A stretch of 64,000 nucleotides of DNA from Blastococcus sp. TBT05-19. GTDB taxonomy: Bacteria > Actinomycetota > Actinomycetes > Mycobacteriales > Geodermatophilaceae. The position numbers and the translations under genes are program-made. The notes below the pieces were generated by a model. It was not told where the DNA came from. It made no database searches and was given only the letters and a program-made list of their open reading frames with translations. Shown here piece after piece: positions 15,200 through 28,178 of this stretch. Numbering within the stretch: the first letter of the stretch is position 1; the number at the start of each line of letters is the position of its first letter. The DNA is taken from NCBI RefSeq assembly GCF_003319095.1, contig NZ_QOHI01000008.1:1-64000 (forward strand). Direction: 5' to 3'.

Positions 15200-16555
15200 T
15201 CACGCGCTCGGACGGACGGCGCCGAAGTACGTCGAGCTCGAGGTGCGCGCGGTGGAGATCTTCACGATCTGCCCCCGGTCCGGAGCCTCGATCATCTGCC
15301 CGTCGCCGATGTAGATGGCCACGTGCGTGATCGACATGTAGTCGTAGCGGTCGCCGCCCCAGAAGAGGAGATCGCCCGGCTGCAGGTTGCCGACGCTCAC
15401 CGTCTTCGTGCGGTTGAGCCACCACTGGTCGCGGCTGGTCCCGCCGATGGCGATGCCGGCGCGGGCATAGGCGTACTGGGTGAGGCCGGAGCAGTCGAAG
15501 CCGAACACGTCCGCATCCGGCGAGATGCCGTAGCTCGGGCCGTTGCTGCCACCGCCGCCCCACGAGTAGGCCACGCCGAGCTGGGTCCGCGCGGCCGCGA
15601 TCGCGGTCTGCGCGGCCGAGGTCGACGGCGGGCCGGCCGTGCCGCCCCCGGAGGGGACGGGCTTCGGACGGACCGGGGCAGGGGCCGACGGGGCGGACGG
15701 CGCCGGAGCCGGGGCCGGAGCCGGAGCCGCGGCGGCCTGGCGAGCGGCCGCAGCCTGCTGCGCGGCCTGCTGGGCGGCCTGCTGCTCCGCGGCGGTGCGG
15801 GCACCCTGCAGGCTGTCGAGCGTCTGCTGCGCCTGCTGGAGCTCGCCCTGCAGGGCGTCCTCCCGGGCGTCGACGGCGTCGGCCTGGGCGCGCGCCGATA
15901 CCTCCTGCGCCTCGGCACCGGCCAGCAGCTCGGCGGCCTCGGCCTTGAGCTCGGCGGCCGTTCCGAGCGTCTGCTCGGCGGTCTGCTTCGCGTCGGTGGC
16001 CTGCGCCTCGAGGACGGTCAGCTCGGCGAGGACGTCGACCCGGTGGACGCCGGCGGCATCGAGCAGCGCCGCGCGCTGCACGAGCTCCGCCGGGCCACCG
16101 GCGCTGAGCAGCGCGGTCATGCCGGGGGCGGTGGTTCCGCGCATGTAGCTCATCCGCGCGAAGGCGGCGACGTCGTCGCGCCCCTCCCCCAGGTCGGCCT
16201 CGGCCTGGGCCGCCGCGGCCGCGGCCGCGTCAGCGGCGGCCCGCGCCGTCTCGTAGGCCGACTGCTTGTCCTCGTAGTCCTGCTGCGCGATCAGCGCGGC
16301 CTGGTGCGCCATGTCGGCGGCATCCCGGGCCTGCGCCAGCTCCGCGGTGATGGCGTCCACCCGTTGCGCGGCGGCGGTCCTGGCCTGCTCGGCCTCGGAG
16401 AGCTGGGCGTCGGTGGGGTTCCGCGGCGCGGCCGAGGCGACGCCCGGGGCGGACACCAGGCAGAGGACGCCGGCGGCTCCGACCCCGACCAGGCGGTGCG
16501 CCCAGCGCGCCCCCCGTCGTCCCGATCCGTTCCGTGCCTCGACCTGCTCGCCCAC
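15200..16555 (-). CDS. Secreted NlpC/P60 peptidoglycan endopeptidase (RipA-like)
   Basis: 451 aa. A signal peptide spans about 19-43 (hydrophobic core ending ASA-A). It is followed by a long Ala/Glu/Gln coiled coil (about 45-270), an Ala/Pro-rich linker, and a C-terminal NlpC/P60 domain with C355 (FDCSG) and H411 (ITHVAIYIG). This matches RipA-type hydrolases that cut peptidoglycan stem peptides at the septum, where the coiled coil keeps the catalytic domain in check. The GTG at 16555 follows GGAGGAG. Proximity to moxR matches mycobacterial ripA-moxR1. A start further upstream is possible but would precede the ribosome binding site. Confidence 0.88.
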   Translation of the reverse strand: MGEQVEARNGSGRRGARWAHRLVGVGAAGVLCLVSAPGVASAAPRNPTDAQLSEAEQARTAAAQRVDAITAELAQARDAADMAHQAALIAQQDYEDKQSAYETARAAADAAAAAAAQAEADLGEGRDDVAAFARMSYMRGTTAPGMTALLSAGGPAELVQRAALLDAAGVHRVDVLAELTVLEAQATDAKQTAEQTLGTAAELKAEAAELLAGAEAQEVSARAQADAVDAREDALQGELQQAQQTLDSLQGARTAAEQQAAQQAAQQAAAARQAAAAPAPAPAPAPSAPSAPAPVRPKPVPSGGGTAGPPSTSAAQTAIAAARTQLGVAYSWGGGGSNGPSYGISPDADVFGFDCSGLTQYAYARAGIAIGGTSRDQWWLNRTKTVSVGNLQPGDLLFWGGDRYDYMSITHVAIYIGDGQMIEAPDRGQIVKISTARTSSSTYFGAVRPSA

Positions 16556-16683
16556 GAACCCGACTCCTCCGTTGCCCGGCACCCCGGAGGGGGCGCCGGT
16601 CTCGACTGGTGTCGCGCACCCTTCGGGGTGCACTCGACGCAGATCGACCACAACGGGTGAGGAGCACAGGGGCCGGGAGCGCG

Positions 16684-16705
16684 GCCTCCCCCCTTGGGGG
16701 GAGGC
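16684..16705 (-). terminator. Candidate terminator after the acyl-CoA ligase gene
   Basis: GCCTCCCCCC (16684-16693) pairs perfectly with GGGGGGAGGC (16696-16705). It lies 31 bp past the ligase stop and 129 bp upstream of the NlpC/P60 start, so it can separate the two minus-strand units. No U-tract. Confidence 0.5.
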
Positions 16706-16735
16706 GACACCTCCGGGTGGCCGCAGGCTCGGCGC

Positions 16736-18271
<1,536 letters not shown>

Positions 18272-18304
18272 GCCGGCTCCCGAAGGCTGGGGACGTGGTC
18301 CCCG

Positions 18305-18739
18305 TCACGCTAGCGGCACGAGCACCCACACCGCCGCCGCGGAGCCTGCGGTCGCCGCGACCGCACGCGCGGTGTCCACCCGCAGCAGCCGCCGGAACGC
18401 CTCGCCGTCCCACCCGGCCGAGAGCCGGCGGTGCTGCGGCACGGCACCGGCGGCGGTGAGCAGCAGGACGGCGCCCAGGCAGGCGGCGCCCGCGAGCACC
18501 GCGGACGACGGCACCCCGGGCGGCCGGGCGACGAGCAGCCAGCCCGTCGTGCCCAGCTGGCCGGCGAACAGCGGGCCGACGACGCGGCTGATCCGCTGCT
18601 GGTGCCTTCGTTCGTAGGCGCCGAAGGCTCCCGCGGGCACCTGGTCGAACTGCGGGTAGACGACGCCGCGCACCGTCCACTGGAAGCCGGCGTAGGCGGC
18701 GCTGAGCGCCAGGTGCAGCACCGGCAGCAGCTCGGTCAC
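18305..18739 (-). CDS. Small conserved membrane protein
   Basis: 144 aa with about four hydrophobic segments and short polar loops, including a conserved-looking RRHQQRISRVVGP stretch. I do not recognise a characterised family. It starts at a GTG that overlaps the preceding stop (GTGA) and is the last gene of the PAP2-sirtuin operon. The 33 bp before the acyl-CoA ligase start contain no terminator, so read-through is likely. Confidence 0.65.
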   Translation of the reverse strand: MTELLPVLHLALSAAYAGFQWTVRGVVYPQFDQVPAGAFGAYERRHQQRISRVVGPLFAGQLGTTGWLLVARPPGVPSSAVLAGAACLGAVLLLTAAGAVPQHRRLSAGWDGEAFRRLLRVDTARAVAATAGSAAAVWVLVPLA

Positions 18740-19047
18740 CGCTTCGGCGGCCTGCCGCGCCAGGCCAGGCTCTGCGCGTCGAGCTCCCGCAGCAGCGGGT
18801 CGCCCTCGACCAGCACCCGTTCGGCGAGCGCGACGGCACCGGTCAGCTGCGCGTCGTCCAGCTGCGCGAAAGCCGGGGACCGGCGTCGGTCCAGCGCGTC
18901 GTACCAGCGCCCGCCGACGGTGTGGTCGAGGACGATCCGCCCGAAGCAGTGGTCCGCGGTCACCGCCCACCGGTCGGCGCGTGCCCGGCGCGGCAGCTCG
19001 TGGAGCACCAGCTCCCGGTAGCGGGCCAGCAGCTGCTCCCGAGTCAC
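18736..19047 (-). CDS. Conserved actinobacterial hypothetical protein
   Basis: 103 aa. It contains DHCFGRIVLDHTVGGRWYD, DRRRSPAF and ends LLRELDAQSLAWRGRPP, a pattern I associate with short actinobacterial proteins sometimes loosely labelled as GCN5-related; no acetyl-CoA binding motif is visible, so that label is not adopted. It overlaps the sirtuin stop by 4 bp and the next gene by 4 bp, so it is translated as part of a coupled operon. Function unknown. Confidence 0.7.
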   Translation of the reverse strand: MTREQLLARYRELVLHELPRRARADRWAVTADHCFGRIVLDHTVGGRWYDALDRRRSPAFAQLDDAQLTGAVALAERVLVEGDPLLRELDAQSLAWRGRPPKR

Positions 19048-19802
19048 GCCGGTGCCGCCAGCAGCCGCGGCAGCGCGGTTCCGATCGGCTCGTGGACGAC
19101 CAGGTCGGCGATGTCGTCGTAGGGGGTCGGCTCGGCGTTGACGACGACGACGCGCGCACCGGCGCCGAGGGCCAGGTCGACCAGCCCGGCCGCGGGGTGG
19201 ACGGTCAGCGAGGTGCCGACGGCGAAGAGCACGTCGCAGTCGGTGGCCGCCGCGACCGCCGCGTCGACGACCCGTTCCTCCAGCACCTGCCCGAAGTAGA
19301 TGGTGGCCGACTTGAGGACGCCGCCGCAGACCAGGCACGCCGGGTCCGGTTCGCCGGCCTCGACGCGGGCCAGCGCGGCGCTCATCGGCGTCCGATCCCC
19401 GCACGCCGTGCAGAGCACCTCGTGCACGGTGCCGTGGATCTCCAGCACCCGATCGGGGTCGGACCCGGCGGCCTGGTGGAGGCCGTCGATGTTCTGCGTG
19501 ATCAGCCCCCGCAGGCGTCCCTGCCGTTCCAGGTCGACCAGCGCGGCGTGCCCGGCGTTCGGCTGCGGATCGGCGTCCCGCAGGTCCCGCCGCATCAGCC
19601 AGGACCGGCGCCGGATCTCCGGGTCGGCCAGGTAGTGGGAGAGCGTCACGAGCTTCTCGGCGTCGGGGTCGCGGGTCCAGATGCCCTGCGGTCCCCGGTA
19701 GTCCGGGATGCCGCTGTCGGTGGAGATGCCCGCGCCGGTGAGCACGGTGATCCGGGCGGCGGCGGTCAGCCAGTCGGGCAGGGGTGCGGGAACGCCGGTC
19801 AC
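19044..19802 (-). CDS. Sir2-family NAD-dependent protein deacylase
   Basis: 252 aa. Sirtuin motifs are complete: GAGIST (23-28), IPDYRG, TQNIDGLH (102-109), the catalytic His in EIHG (H123), a zinc module C131/C134 and C156/C159, and GTSLTVHPAAG. It should remove acetyl or longer acyl groups from protein lysines using NAD. In actinobacteria the usual targets include acyl-CoA synthetases, and an AMP-forming acyl-CoA ligase is encoded about 0.8 kb downstream on the same strand; a regulatory link is inference only. The GTG start overlaps the PAP2 stop (GTGA). Confidence 0.93.
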   Translation of the reverse strand: MTGVPAPLPDWLTAAARITVLTGAGISTDSGIPDYRGPQGIWTRDPDAEKLVTLSHYLADPEIRRRSWLMRRDLRDADPQPNAGHAALVDLERQGRLRGLITQNIDGLHQAAGSDPDRVLEIHGTVHEVLCTACGDRTPMSAALARVEAGEPDPACLVCGGVLKSATIYFGQVLEERVVDAAVAAATDCDVLFAVGTSLTVHPAAGLVDLALGAGARVVVVNAEPTPYDDIADLVVHEPIGTALPRLLAAPA

Positions 19803-20803
19803 GCCCGCCACGGTAGGGCGGGCGCGCTGCCGGCCGCCCGGCGGAGGACCGCCCGGCCGGCCCGCTCCAGCGACGGCATCGCCAGGAAGATCCCGACGGC
19901 GTAGGCGGCTCCCAGCAGCGTGTCGACGACGTAGTGCTCGCCACCCCACACCAGGACCACCGGCATGAGGACGGCGTAGGCGACGAGCGCGACCCGCTGC
20001 CACGTCCACCGGGCCATCGGCAGCAGCACGGCGCACATGAGCGCGGCGAAGGCGGTGTGCAGCGAAGGCATCGCCGCCACCAGGTTCACCTGCCCCTGCC
20101 CGGCGTCGAGCAGGACCCCGGCCTTGGGCAGCCCCAGCACCTCCCAGCCGGAGCTGCTGATCCGCGCCACCGGCTCGATGACCTCGTCGCGGGCGGCCAG
20201 CCACGGCGGTGCCGCCGGGTAGAGGACGTAGGTGACCAGCCCCGCGACGGAGAGGCCGACGACGAGCCGGGCGCAGCGGGCCCAGCGCTCGCGGTCGCGC
20301 ACCCACAGCACGCCGAGCACCAGCGGCGTCACGACGAAGTGGCTGCTGTAGATCAGCGTGGCCACGGCCTTCCACGCGTCGGCCTGCACGTGCTCCTGCA
20401 GCCAGACGGTCGGCAGCACTCCCCCGCCGAGCCAGCGGTCGGCGTCGGCGAGCTCCTCGACGTGCACCGGCATGCCGAGCCCGTCGGCCAGGCCCCGGCT
20501 GGCGTCGTAGGCCAGCAGCACCGCGACGAGCGGCAGCCAGTCCAGCAGCAGCCGGCCCAGCCGGCGGGGACCCTGGGTGGCCGCGTGCACGCCGAGCCCC
20601 GCGAGCACCCAGCCCAGCAGCACCACGCGGTCGGTGGGCAGGCCCCGGACGGCGCAGGTCGCGGCGAAGGCGACGAGCAGGCCGGCCCAGAGCACGACGG
20701 TGGGCAGCAGCGGGCGGCGGTCGCGGGCGACGCCGGGTGCCGCCACCCGCTCGACGGGGGCCGCCGGGGCTCCGACGGGTGCCGGGAACTCGACCGCGGT
20801 CAT
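19799..20803 (-). CDS. PAP2-superfamily membrane phosphatase / inositolphosphotransferase-like
   Basis: 334 aa with about seven membrane segments. The PAP2 signatures are [16 protein letters not shown] and [13 protein letters not shown], matching the Aur1/Ipt1-like (PAP2_3) branch. Such enzymes move phospho-head groups on lipids at the outer face of the membrane, or hydrolyse lipid phosphates. The ATG at 20803 is supported by a leaderless -10 (20817-20812). First gene of a four-gene coupled operon with the sirtuin and two small proteins. Confidence 0.85.
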   Translation of the reverse strand: MTAVEFPAPVGAPAAPVERVAAPGVARDRRPLLPTVVLWAGLLVAFAATCAVRGLPTDRVVLLGWVLAGLGVHAATQGPRRLGRLLLDWLPLVAVLLAYDASRGLADGLGMPVHVEELADADRWLGGGVLPTVWLQEHVQADAWKAVATLIYSSHFVVTPLVLGVLWVRDRERWARCARLVVGLSVAGLVTYVLYPAAPPWLAARDEVIEPVARISSSGWEVLGLPKAGVLLDAGQGQVNLVAAMPSLHTAFAALMCAVLLPMARWTWQRVALVAYAVLMPVVLVWGGEHYVVDTLLGAAYAVGIFLAMPSLERAGRAVLRRAAGSAPALPWRA

Positions 20804-20811
20804 GGCGCGGG

Positions 20812-20817
20812 ACGCTA
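20812..20817 (-). promoter_or_regulatory. -10 box TAGCGT of the PAP2-sirtuin operon (leaderless)
   Basis: On the minus strand TAGCGT ends 8 nt before the ATG at 20803, and no Shine-Dalgarno is present. The transcript would begin at or very near the start codon. Confidence 0.5.
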
Positions 20818-21032
20818 ACCGCGCCCGGAGCCGCTGTGGGGCGCACCACCGCGGCACGCCGTCGTGTCGCACGCACGAGTGACAGGAGAGCCGTCGTGGA
20901 CGGCTGGGACGGGACCCGCGCGGCGGGCCGACGGGGTTTCGCCGGACGTGATGCAGGTCACCGGGTGAGGGAAGGGTCGCCTGACCAGTCATCACCGCCG
21001 CCGAACTGGGATGATCGGGGGTGGAAACGAGC

Positions 21033-21059
21033 GCGACGAACCAGCCGCGACGAACCAGC
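21033..21059 (+). repeat. Two tandem 13-bp repeats in the aconitase leader
   Basis: GCGACGAACCAGC occurs at 21033-21045 and again at 21047-21059, a 14-bp period, 20-46 bp before the acnA GTG. The 275-bp gap between the divergent PAP2 and aconitase genes contains nothing else I can assign. Two half-sites on one helix face would suit a regulator such as AcnR or GlxR, but no such regulator gene is nearby. Confidence 0.45.
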
Positions 21060-21078
21060 GAGGGGTAGGCGCAGAAGA

Positions 21079-23945
<2,867 letters not shown>

Positions 23946-23946
<1 letters not shown>

Positions 23947-24701
23947 TGGATCTGGGCCTGGGCGGTCGCGGATTCCTGCTCACCGGCGCGAGCCGAGGGC
24001 TGGGGTTCGCGACCGCCCGCGCCCTGGTCGACGACGGCGCCCGGGTGCTCATCAGCTCCCGGTCCGCCGACTCCGTGGACGCCGCCGTCTCCTCCCTGGG
24101 GACGGCGGCGTCCGGCGTCCCGGCCGACCTCGCCGACGCCGGCGCCGCGGAGGCGCTGGTCGCCGCGGCCCGCGAACGGCTCGGCCGGGTCGACGGCGCG
24201 CTGATCAGCGTCGGCGGGCCCTCCCCTGGCACGGTGCTCGACACCGCCGAGGAGGCCTGGCGGGCCGGCGTCGAGAGCGTCCTGCTCGGCCCGCTGCGGC
24301 TGGTGAAGGCGCTCGTGCCCCACCTGGACGAGGGCGCGGTGATCGGCCTCGTGCTGTCCACCTCGGTCCGCCAGCCGCTGGACGGGCTGGCGATCTCCAA
24401 CGGCCTGCGGCCGGGCCTGGCCATGACGGCGAAGGGCCTGGCCGACGAGCTCGGTCCCCGCGGCATCCGCGTCGTCGGCCTGCTGCCCGGCACCATCGCC
24501 ACCGACCGGGTGGCCGAGATCGAGGCGGCCTCGGGTGACGCGGCCGCCGCGCGCGCCCGCACCGAGGCGGCCATCCCGCTGGGGCGGGTCGGCCGGCCGG
24601 AGGAGTTCGGCCGGGTCGCAGCCTTCCTCCTCTCCCCCGCCGCCTCCTACGTCAGCGGCACGATGGTCGCCGTCGACGGCGGCCGGCTCCGCACCCCGTG
24701 A
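23946..24701 (+). CDS. SDR-family oxidoreductase with a non-canonical active site
   Basis: 251 aa. The Rossmann start TGASRGLG (13-20) and the C-terminal LGRVGRPEEFGRVAAFLLSP...YVSGTMVAVDGG are typical of 3-oxoacyl-ACP-reductase-like SDRs. In the active-site stretch LSTSVRQPLDGLAISNGLRPG (from 138) the serine is kept, but Ile/Ser occupy the place of the catalytic Tyr (150-151) and Leu/Arg that of Lys (154-155). It fits the BKR-like SDR subgroup that lacks the full tetrad, so reductase activity is doubtful. Coupled by overlaps to acnA upstream and to the CbiX gene downstream. Confidence 0.85.
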
Positions 24702-25393
24702 AGAAGGACCCGGTCCTCGTCGCCTGCGCGCACGGCACCCGCAACCCCACCGGACGGCGGCTGATCGCCGAGCTCGCCCTCGCCGCCCGGGCGCTGCGCC
24801 CCGGGCTGGTCACGACCGCCGCCTTCGTCGACGTCCAGCCGCCCACGGTCGTCGACGTCGTCGCGGAGCTGTCGGGCACCGGCAAGCCGGCCGTCGTGGT
24901 TCCGCTGCTGCTGTCGGGCGGCTACCACGTGCACGTGGACATCGCCCAGGCCGTCGCGGCGGCGCCGGGCACCGTCGCCGCCCGGCCGCTGGGCCCCGAC
25001 CCGCGGCTGGCCGCCGTGCTGCGCGACCGGCTCGTGCAGGCCGGGGCCGACCCGGACGACCCGCAGACCGCCGTGGTGTTGGCCGCGGCCGGGTCCAGCG
25101 ACCCGCGCTCGGTGCGCGACGTCGAGGACACCGCGGCCCTCCTGCAGCAGGGCTGGACCGGGCCGGTGACCACGGGCTACGGGTCGGCCGCGAAGCCGCC
25201 GGTGCCCGACGCGGTCGCCGCCGCGCGTGCGGCCGGTGCCGATCGGGTCGTCGTCGCCTCCTACCTGCTGGCGCCGGGGCACTTCCACGACAAGCTCGCC
25301 GGCGCGGGCGCCGACGTGATCACCGCCCCCCTCCTGCCCGACGAGCGGATCGCCGCCGTCCTGCTCGACCGCTACGACGCCGCGGTCGGCTGA
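24698..25393 (+). CDS. CbiX-type sirohydrochlorin chelatase family protein
   Basis: 231 aa, a duplicated CbiX fold. The N-terminal half has CAHGTRNPTGRR with the metal-binding His and LLSGGYHVHVD; the C-terminal half repeats the pattern more weakly (AAAGSSDPRSVRD and LAPGHFHDKL). Family members insert cobalt, iron or nickel into sirohydrochlorin. No other siroheme, nitrite or sulfite reductase gene lies in the window, so the pathway is not fixed. The GTG overlaps the SDR stop by 4 bp. It ends 1 bp before the stop of the convergent membrane protein gene. Confidence 0.85.
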   Translation: MKKDPVLVACAHGTRNPTGRRLIAELALAARALRPGLVTTAAFVDVQPPTVVDVVAELSGTGKPAVVVPLLLSGGYHVHVDIAQAVAAAPGTVAARPLGPDPRLAAVLRDRLVQAGADPDDPQTAVVLAAAGSSDPRSVRDVEDTAALLQQGWTGPVTTGYGSAAKPPVPDAVAAARAAGADRVVVASYLLAPGHFHDKLAGAGADVITAPLLPDERIAAVLLDRYDAAVG

Positions 25394-25394
25394 C

Positions 25395-25676
25395 TCAGGC
25401 CTGCCAGCCGAGCACCCGGTCGCCGACGGCGAGCACGAGGACGAGCAGGGCCGCCGCCGCGACCGGGATCACCGGCGTCCACCAGGACCCGCGCAGGGCC
25501 CAGCGCGCCAGGAGCGCCGCCATGACCAGCCAGACCAGCCACAGCGCGATCAGCACCGGTCCCGGGATCACCAGGCCGCCGGCCAGGTAGAAGTAGCCCA
25601 CCACCAGGTGGACGGCGCCGGCCAGGAGGCCGACGACGAGCGGCACGGCGGACCGGGTGTCGGGCGGCTGCGTCAC
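25395..25676 (-). CDS. Small hypothetical membrane protein
   Basis: 93 aa with three hydrophobic segments (about 11-32, 35-58 and 67-86) and no recognised domain. The GTG at 25676 is placed by the -10-like CATACT that ends 6 nt upstream (25688-25683), which suggests a leaderless message. The FUSC-type gene ends 28 bp upstream on the same strand, so co-transcription is also possible. Confidence 0.6.
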   Translation of the reverse strand: MTQPPDTRSAVPLVVGLLAGAVHLVVGYFYLAGGLVIPGPVLIALWLVWLVMAALLARWALRGSWWTPVIPVAAAALLVLVLAVGDRVLGWQA

Positions 25677-25682
25677 GGCGTG

Positions 25683-25688
25683 AGTATG
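25683..25688 (-). promoter_or_regulatory. -10 box CATACT of the small membrane protein gene
   Basis: On the minus strand CATACT ends 6 nt before the GTG at 25676, the leaderless geometry seen for several other genes in this window. Confidence 0.4.
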
Positions 25689-25704
25689 GCCCGATCCGGC
25701 GCCG

Positions 25705-26835
25705 TCAGGACGTTCCGCGGTCCCGGTCGTCCTGGCGGGCCAGCTCCTCCGGCACCACGGCCGCGAGGCACCGGCGGATCGCCTCGGCGATGCTGCTGGC
25801 GGTGAACAGGTCGTCGTCGGAGCCCCGCCGCGCCTCCCGCAGGTCGCCGGTCAGCCGGTGCAGGGCCGCGTAGGCGTCCCGCGTCGTCCCGGCGTCCGCC
25901 GCGGCGCCGTCGATCGTCCGCAGCACGTCGGCCAGCCGGTCGAGAGCCTCCGCGGCGGCCGGGCGCAGCGACGGCCCTAGGGCGACCTTCTGGTGCTCCG
26001 CCACCTCGGTCTCGGCGATCAGCTCGGTGAGGTCCTCGACCAGGAAGGCCAGGCTCTCCAGCGCGCGCGCCTGCGCGTAGAGCCGGTCGGCCTGCTGCTG
26101 GTACTTCCGGACGCGGCGGTTGCCCCGCCGGGCGTCGTCGGCCTGCTGCACCGCCGTGCGCATCTGGACCAGCACCGGGTCGATGGCGTGCGAGCGCGCC
26201 CGCCACTCGTCCCGGGTCGGCGGGTGCTGCTGCCGGAGCCCCTCGGCCAGCGCGGTCAGCTGCACGGCGAGGGTCTCGCGGAGCCGGGTCACCTCCTCGT
26301 CGGCCGGGGTCAGCGCCAGCGGGGGCAGCAGCGCCGTCATGGCCAGCCCGACGACGGCGCCGAGCAGCACGAGGCCGGCGTAGGCGAGCACGTACCCGCC
26401 GGTGTCCTGCTGCCCCAGGACGAGGACGAAGAGCGCCGACGTGGGCACCCAGCTGCCGGCCGCGCCCAGCCGTCGCCAGCCCCCGGCCAGCGTGCCGAGG
26501 GCGACCACGAGCGCGATGGCGAGGAGCCCGGGGGCCTCGAGCCAGTCGACCACGACGCCGATCACCGCTCCGCCGAGGATCGCGAGGAGGACCCGCACGG
26601 ATTCCCGCGCCGAGCCGGCCAGCGTGATCGACGACGTCACCACCGCGCCCAGCGGCGCGTAGTACGAGTAGTCCTGCAGCGGCGACGGGAGGAGCTGCGC
26701 CAGTGCCCACGCGACCGCGGCGGCCGCCGCGGTCCGCACCGTGAGCAGCCATCGCGGGTTGCGGTACCAGGCCCGTCGGCCGCGCGCGATCCAGACACGT
26801 GCCGCCCCGACCGGGAGGCGGGGCGATCCGGTCAT
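25705..26835 (-). CDS. FUSC/aromatic-acid-exporter-like membrane protein
   Basis: 376 aa. The N-terminal half has about six hydrophobic segments starting with an RTAAAAAVAWALAQLL helix and a YYAPLGAVVTSS stretch, as in the FUSC / ArAE (YccS, AaeB) family. The C-terminal half (about 170-376) is a soluble, charged helical domain. Family members are proposed to export aromatic acids or similar anions; they often form dimers through the helical domain. The substrate is not predictable. ATG at 26835, divergent from DUF881 with a 94-bp gap. Confidence 0.75.
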   Translation of the reverse strand: MTGSPRLPVGAARVWIARGRRAWYRNPRWLLTVRTAAAAAVAWALAQLLPSPLQDYSYYAPLGAVVTSSITLAGSARESVRVLLAILGGAVIGVVVDWLEAPGLLAIALVVALGTLAGGWRRLGAAGSWVPTSALFVLVLGQQDTGGYVLAYAGLVLLGAVVGLAMTALLPPLALTPADEEVTRLRETLAVQLTALAEGLRQQHPPTRDEWRARSHAIDPVLVQMRTAVQQADDARRGNRRVRKYQQQADRLYAQARALESLAFLVEDLTELIAETEVAEHQKVALGPSLRPAAAEALDRLADVLRTIDGAAADAGTTRDAYAALHRLTGDLREARRGSDDDLFTASSIAEAIRRCLAAVVPEELARQDDRDRGTS

Positions 26836-26915
26836 CCGGCCATCCTCCGCCACCGGGGCCGTCGACGAGCCGGGGGCCGCGGCCGCCGCAGCGTCCTCGG
26901 CCGCATCCGAGCACC

Positions 26916-26921
26916 TACTGT
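26916..26921 (+). promoter_or_regulatory. -10 box TACTGT of the DUF881 gene (leaderless)
   Basis: TACTGT ends 8 nt before the ATG at 26930 and no Shine-Dalgarno is present between them. Confidence 0.45.
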
Positions 26922-26929
26922 GGATCCCG

Positions 26930-27706
26930 ATGGACGGCGAACCGACGAGCGACGGAACCGAGGCGCCCGCGACGGCCGACGACGAGCCCGCGGCCGACCA
27001 GCAGGTTCCCGCCACTGCACCCTCGACCTCCGGTACAGGTTCACGCCCCCGCCGGACCTGGAGCAAGCCGACCTCCGTGGCCGCGAGCTCGCTGCTGGCC
27101 GTCGTCCTCGGCTTCGCGCTCACCGTGCAGATCCGCAACACCGCCGAGCCCGACGCCCAGGTGGGGGCCACGCGCGAGGAGGACCTGGTCCTCATCCTCG
27201 ACGAGCTGAACGCCCGCGAGGAGGTGCTGCGCCGGCAGATCAACGAGACGCGGCAGACCGTCGAGGATCTCAGCACCGGGCAGCAGCAGTCCGACACCGC
27301 GGTCGAGGAGGCGCAGGCGCGCGCCGAGGCCATCGGCATCCTCAACGGCACGCTGCCGGCCCGTGGCCCGGGTCTGCGGATCACCGTGCAGGACCCCGAC
27401 GGGGCGGTGCCCGTCTCGGTGCTGCTCGACGCCGTCCAGGAGCTGCGCGGTGCCGGCGCCGAGGCCATCCAGGTCGACGGCGTCCGGGTCGTCGCCTCCA
27501 GCGCGATCACCGGTTCCCCGGGATCGCTGCGCATCGACGGCGTCCCGCTGAGCGCCCCCTACGACATCCGGGCCGTGGGCCCGGCCGCCGCCATGCAGGT
27601 GGCCCTCAACGTGGCCGGCGGCGTCGTCGCCGACGTCAGCCGGGTCGGCGGGACGGCCCGGGCGACCCAGGTCGACGACGTCGTCGTGGATGCCCTCGTC
27701 GACTGA
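26930..27706 (+). CDS. DUF881 family membrane-anchored protein
   Basis: 258 aa. A 48-residue acidic/proline-rich cytoplasmic N-terminus, one membrane helix (about 50-67), a coiled coil (about 80-125) and a globular DUF881 domain (about 140-258) beginning ARGPGLRITVQDPDG. DUF881 proteins are widespread in actinobacteria and Firmicutes, often near cell-division genes; their role is unsettled, and no division gene is adjacent here. It is convergent with the NTF2-like gene, with 7 bp between stops. Confidence 0.85.
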   Translation: MDGEPTSDGTEAPATADDEPAADQQVPATAPSTSGTGSRPRRTWSKPTSVAASSLLAVVLGFALTVQIRNTAEPDAQVGATREEDLVLILDELNAREEVLRRQINETRQTVEDLSTGQQQSDTAVEEAQARAEAIGILNGTLPARGPGLRITVQDPDGAVPVSVLLDAVQELRGAGAEAIQVDGVRVVASSAITGSPGSLRIDGVPLSAPYDIRAVGPAAAMQVALNVAGGVVADVSRVGGTARATQVDDVVVDALVD

Positions 27707-27713
27707 GCCCGGC

Positions 27714-28178
27714 TCACTGCGGGATGAGCAGTCCCCGCAGCTCGGCGGTGAGCGCCTCGCGGGCCTCCGGGTGCTGGCGCCAGGAGGCCGGCGTGGTCTG
27801 GAACAGCGAGATCCGCCAGCGGCCGCGGCCCTCGTCGACGGCGACCATGGTGTGCACCGCGTGGAACCGCGGGTCCAGGTCGCTGCTGCCCGGCGGGATC
27901 ATCCCGGCGTGCGCGATCAGCATCGCGACGCCCTCGGCCACCGGCCGCACCGAGCGGACGACCGCGACGTAGGCGGGCGTCTCGTGGCTGGCGAAGACCT
28001 GCCGCAGGTCGGCGGCGATGGACAGCCGGCCCCGGTGGTGGCTGCCGTCGAAGCCGATGATGTCGCCGTCGTCGGCGAACCCGGCGGCGACCGCCGCGCC
28101 GCTGCGCCGGTTCCAGCCGTCGACGAAGTCCGCGTAGAGCGCGCGGATCTGGGCGTCCTGCGGGTGGGCTGCGGTCAC
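27714..28178 (-). CDS. NTF2-like protein (SgcJ/EcaC family)
   Basis: 154 aa, single alpha+beta barrel of the NTF2/SnoaL-like type: IRALYADFVDGWNRRSGAAVAAGFADDGDIIGFDG, cut here as two adjoining stretches IRALYADFVDGWNR and FADDGDIIGFDG, marks the start of the cone fold. SgcJ/EcaC members occur in secondary metabolism and as stand-alone proteins; the ligand is unknown. A GAGGAG ribosome binding site precedes the GTG at 28178. A possible promoter (-10 TAGCGT, 28293-28288) lies upstream in the 245-bp gap before the ABC exporter stop. That gap otherwise holds no gene. Confidence 0.75.
   Translation of the reverse strand: MTAAHPQDAQIRALYADFVDGWNRRSGAAVAAGFADDGDIIGFDGSHHRGRLSIAADLRQVFASHETPAYVAVVRSVRPVAEGVAMLIAHAGMIPPGSSDLDPRFHAVHTMVAVDEGRGRWRISLFQTTPASWRQHPEAREALTAELRGLLIPQ

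Noticed and set aside
16556-16735. Possible c-di-AMP (ydaO) riboswitch upstream of the NlpC/P60 gene
   Set aside because: Such riboswitches occur before cell-wall hydrolase genes in actinobacteria, but the characteristic conserved internal-loop sequences are not present here and the 180 bp mostly holds simple hairpins.
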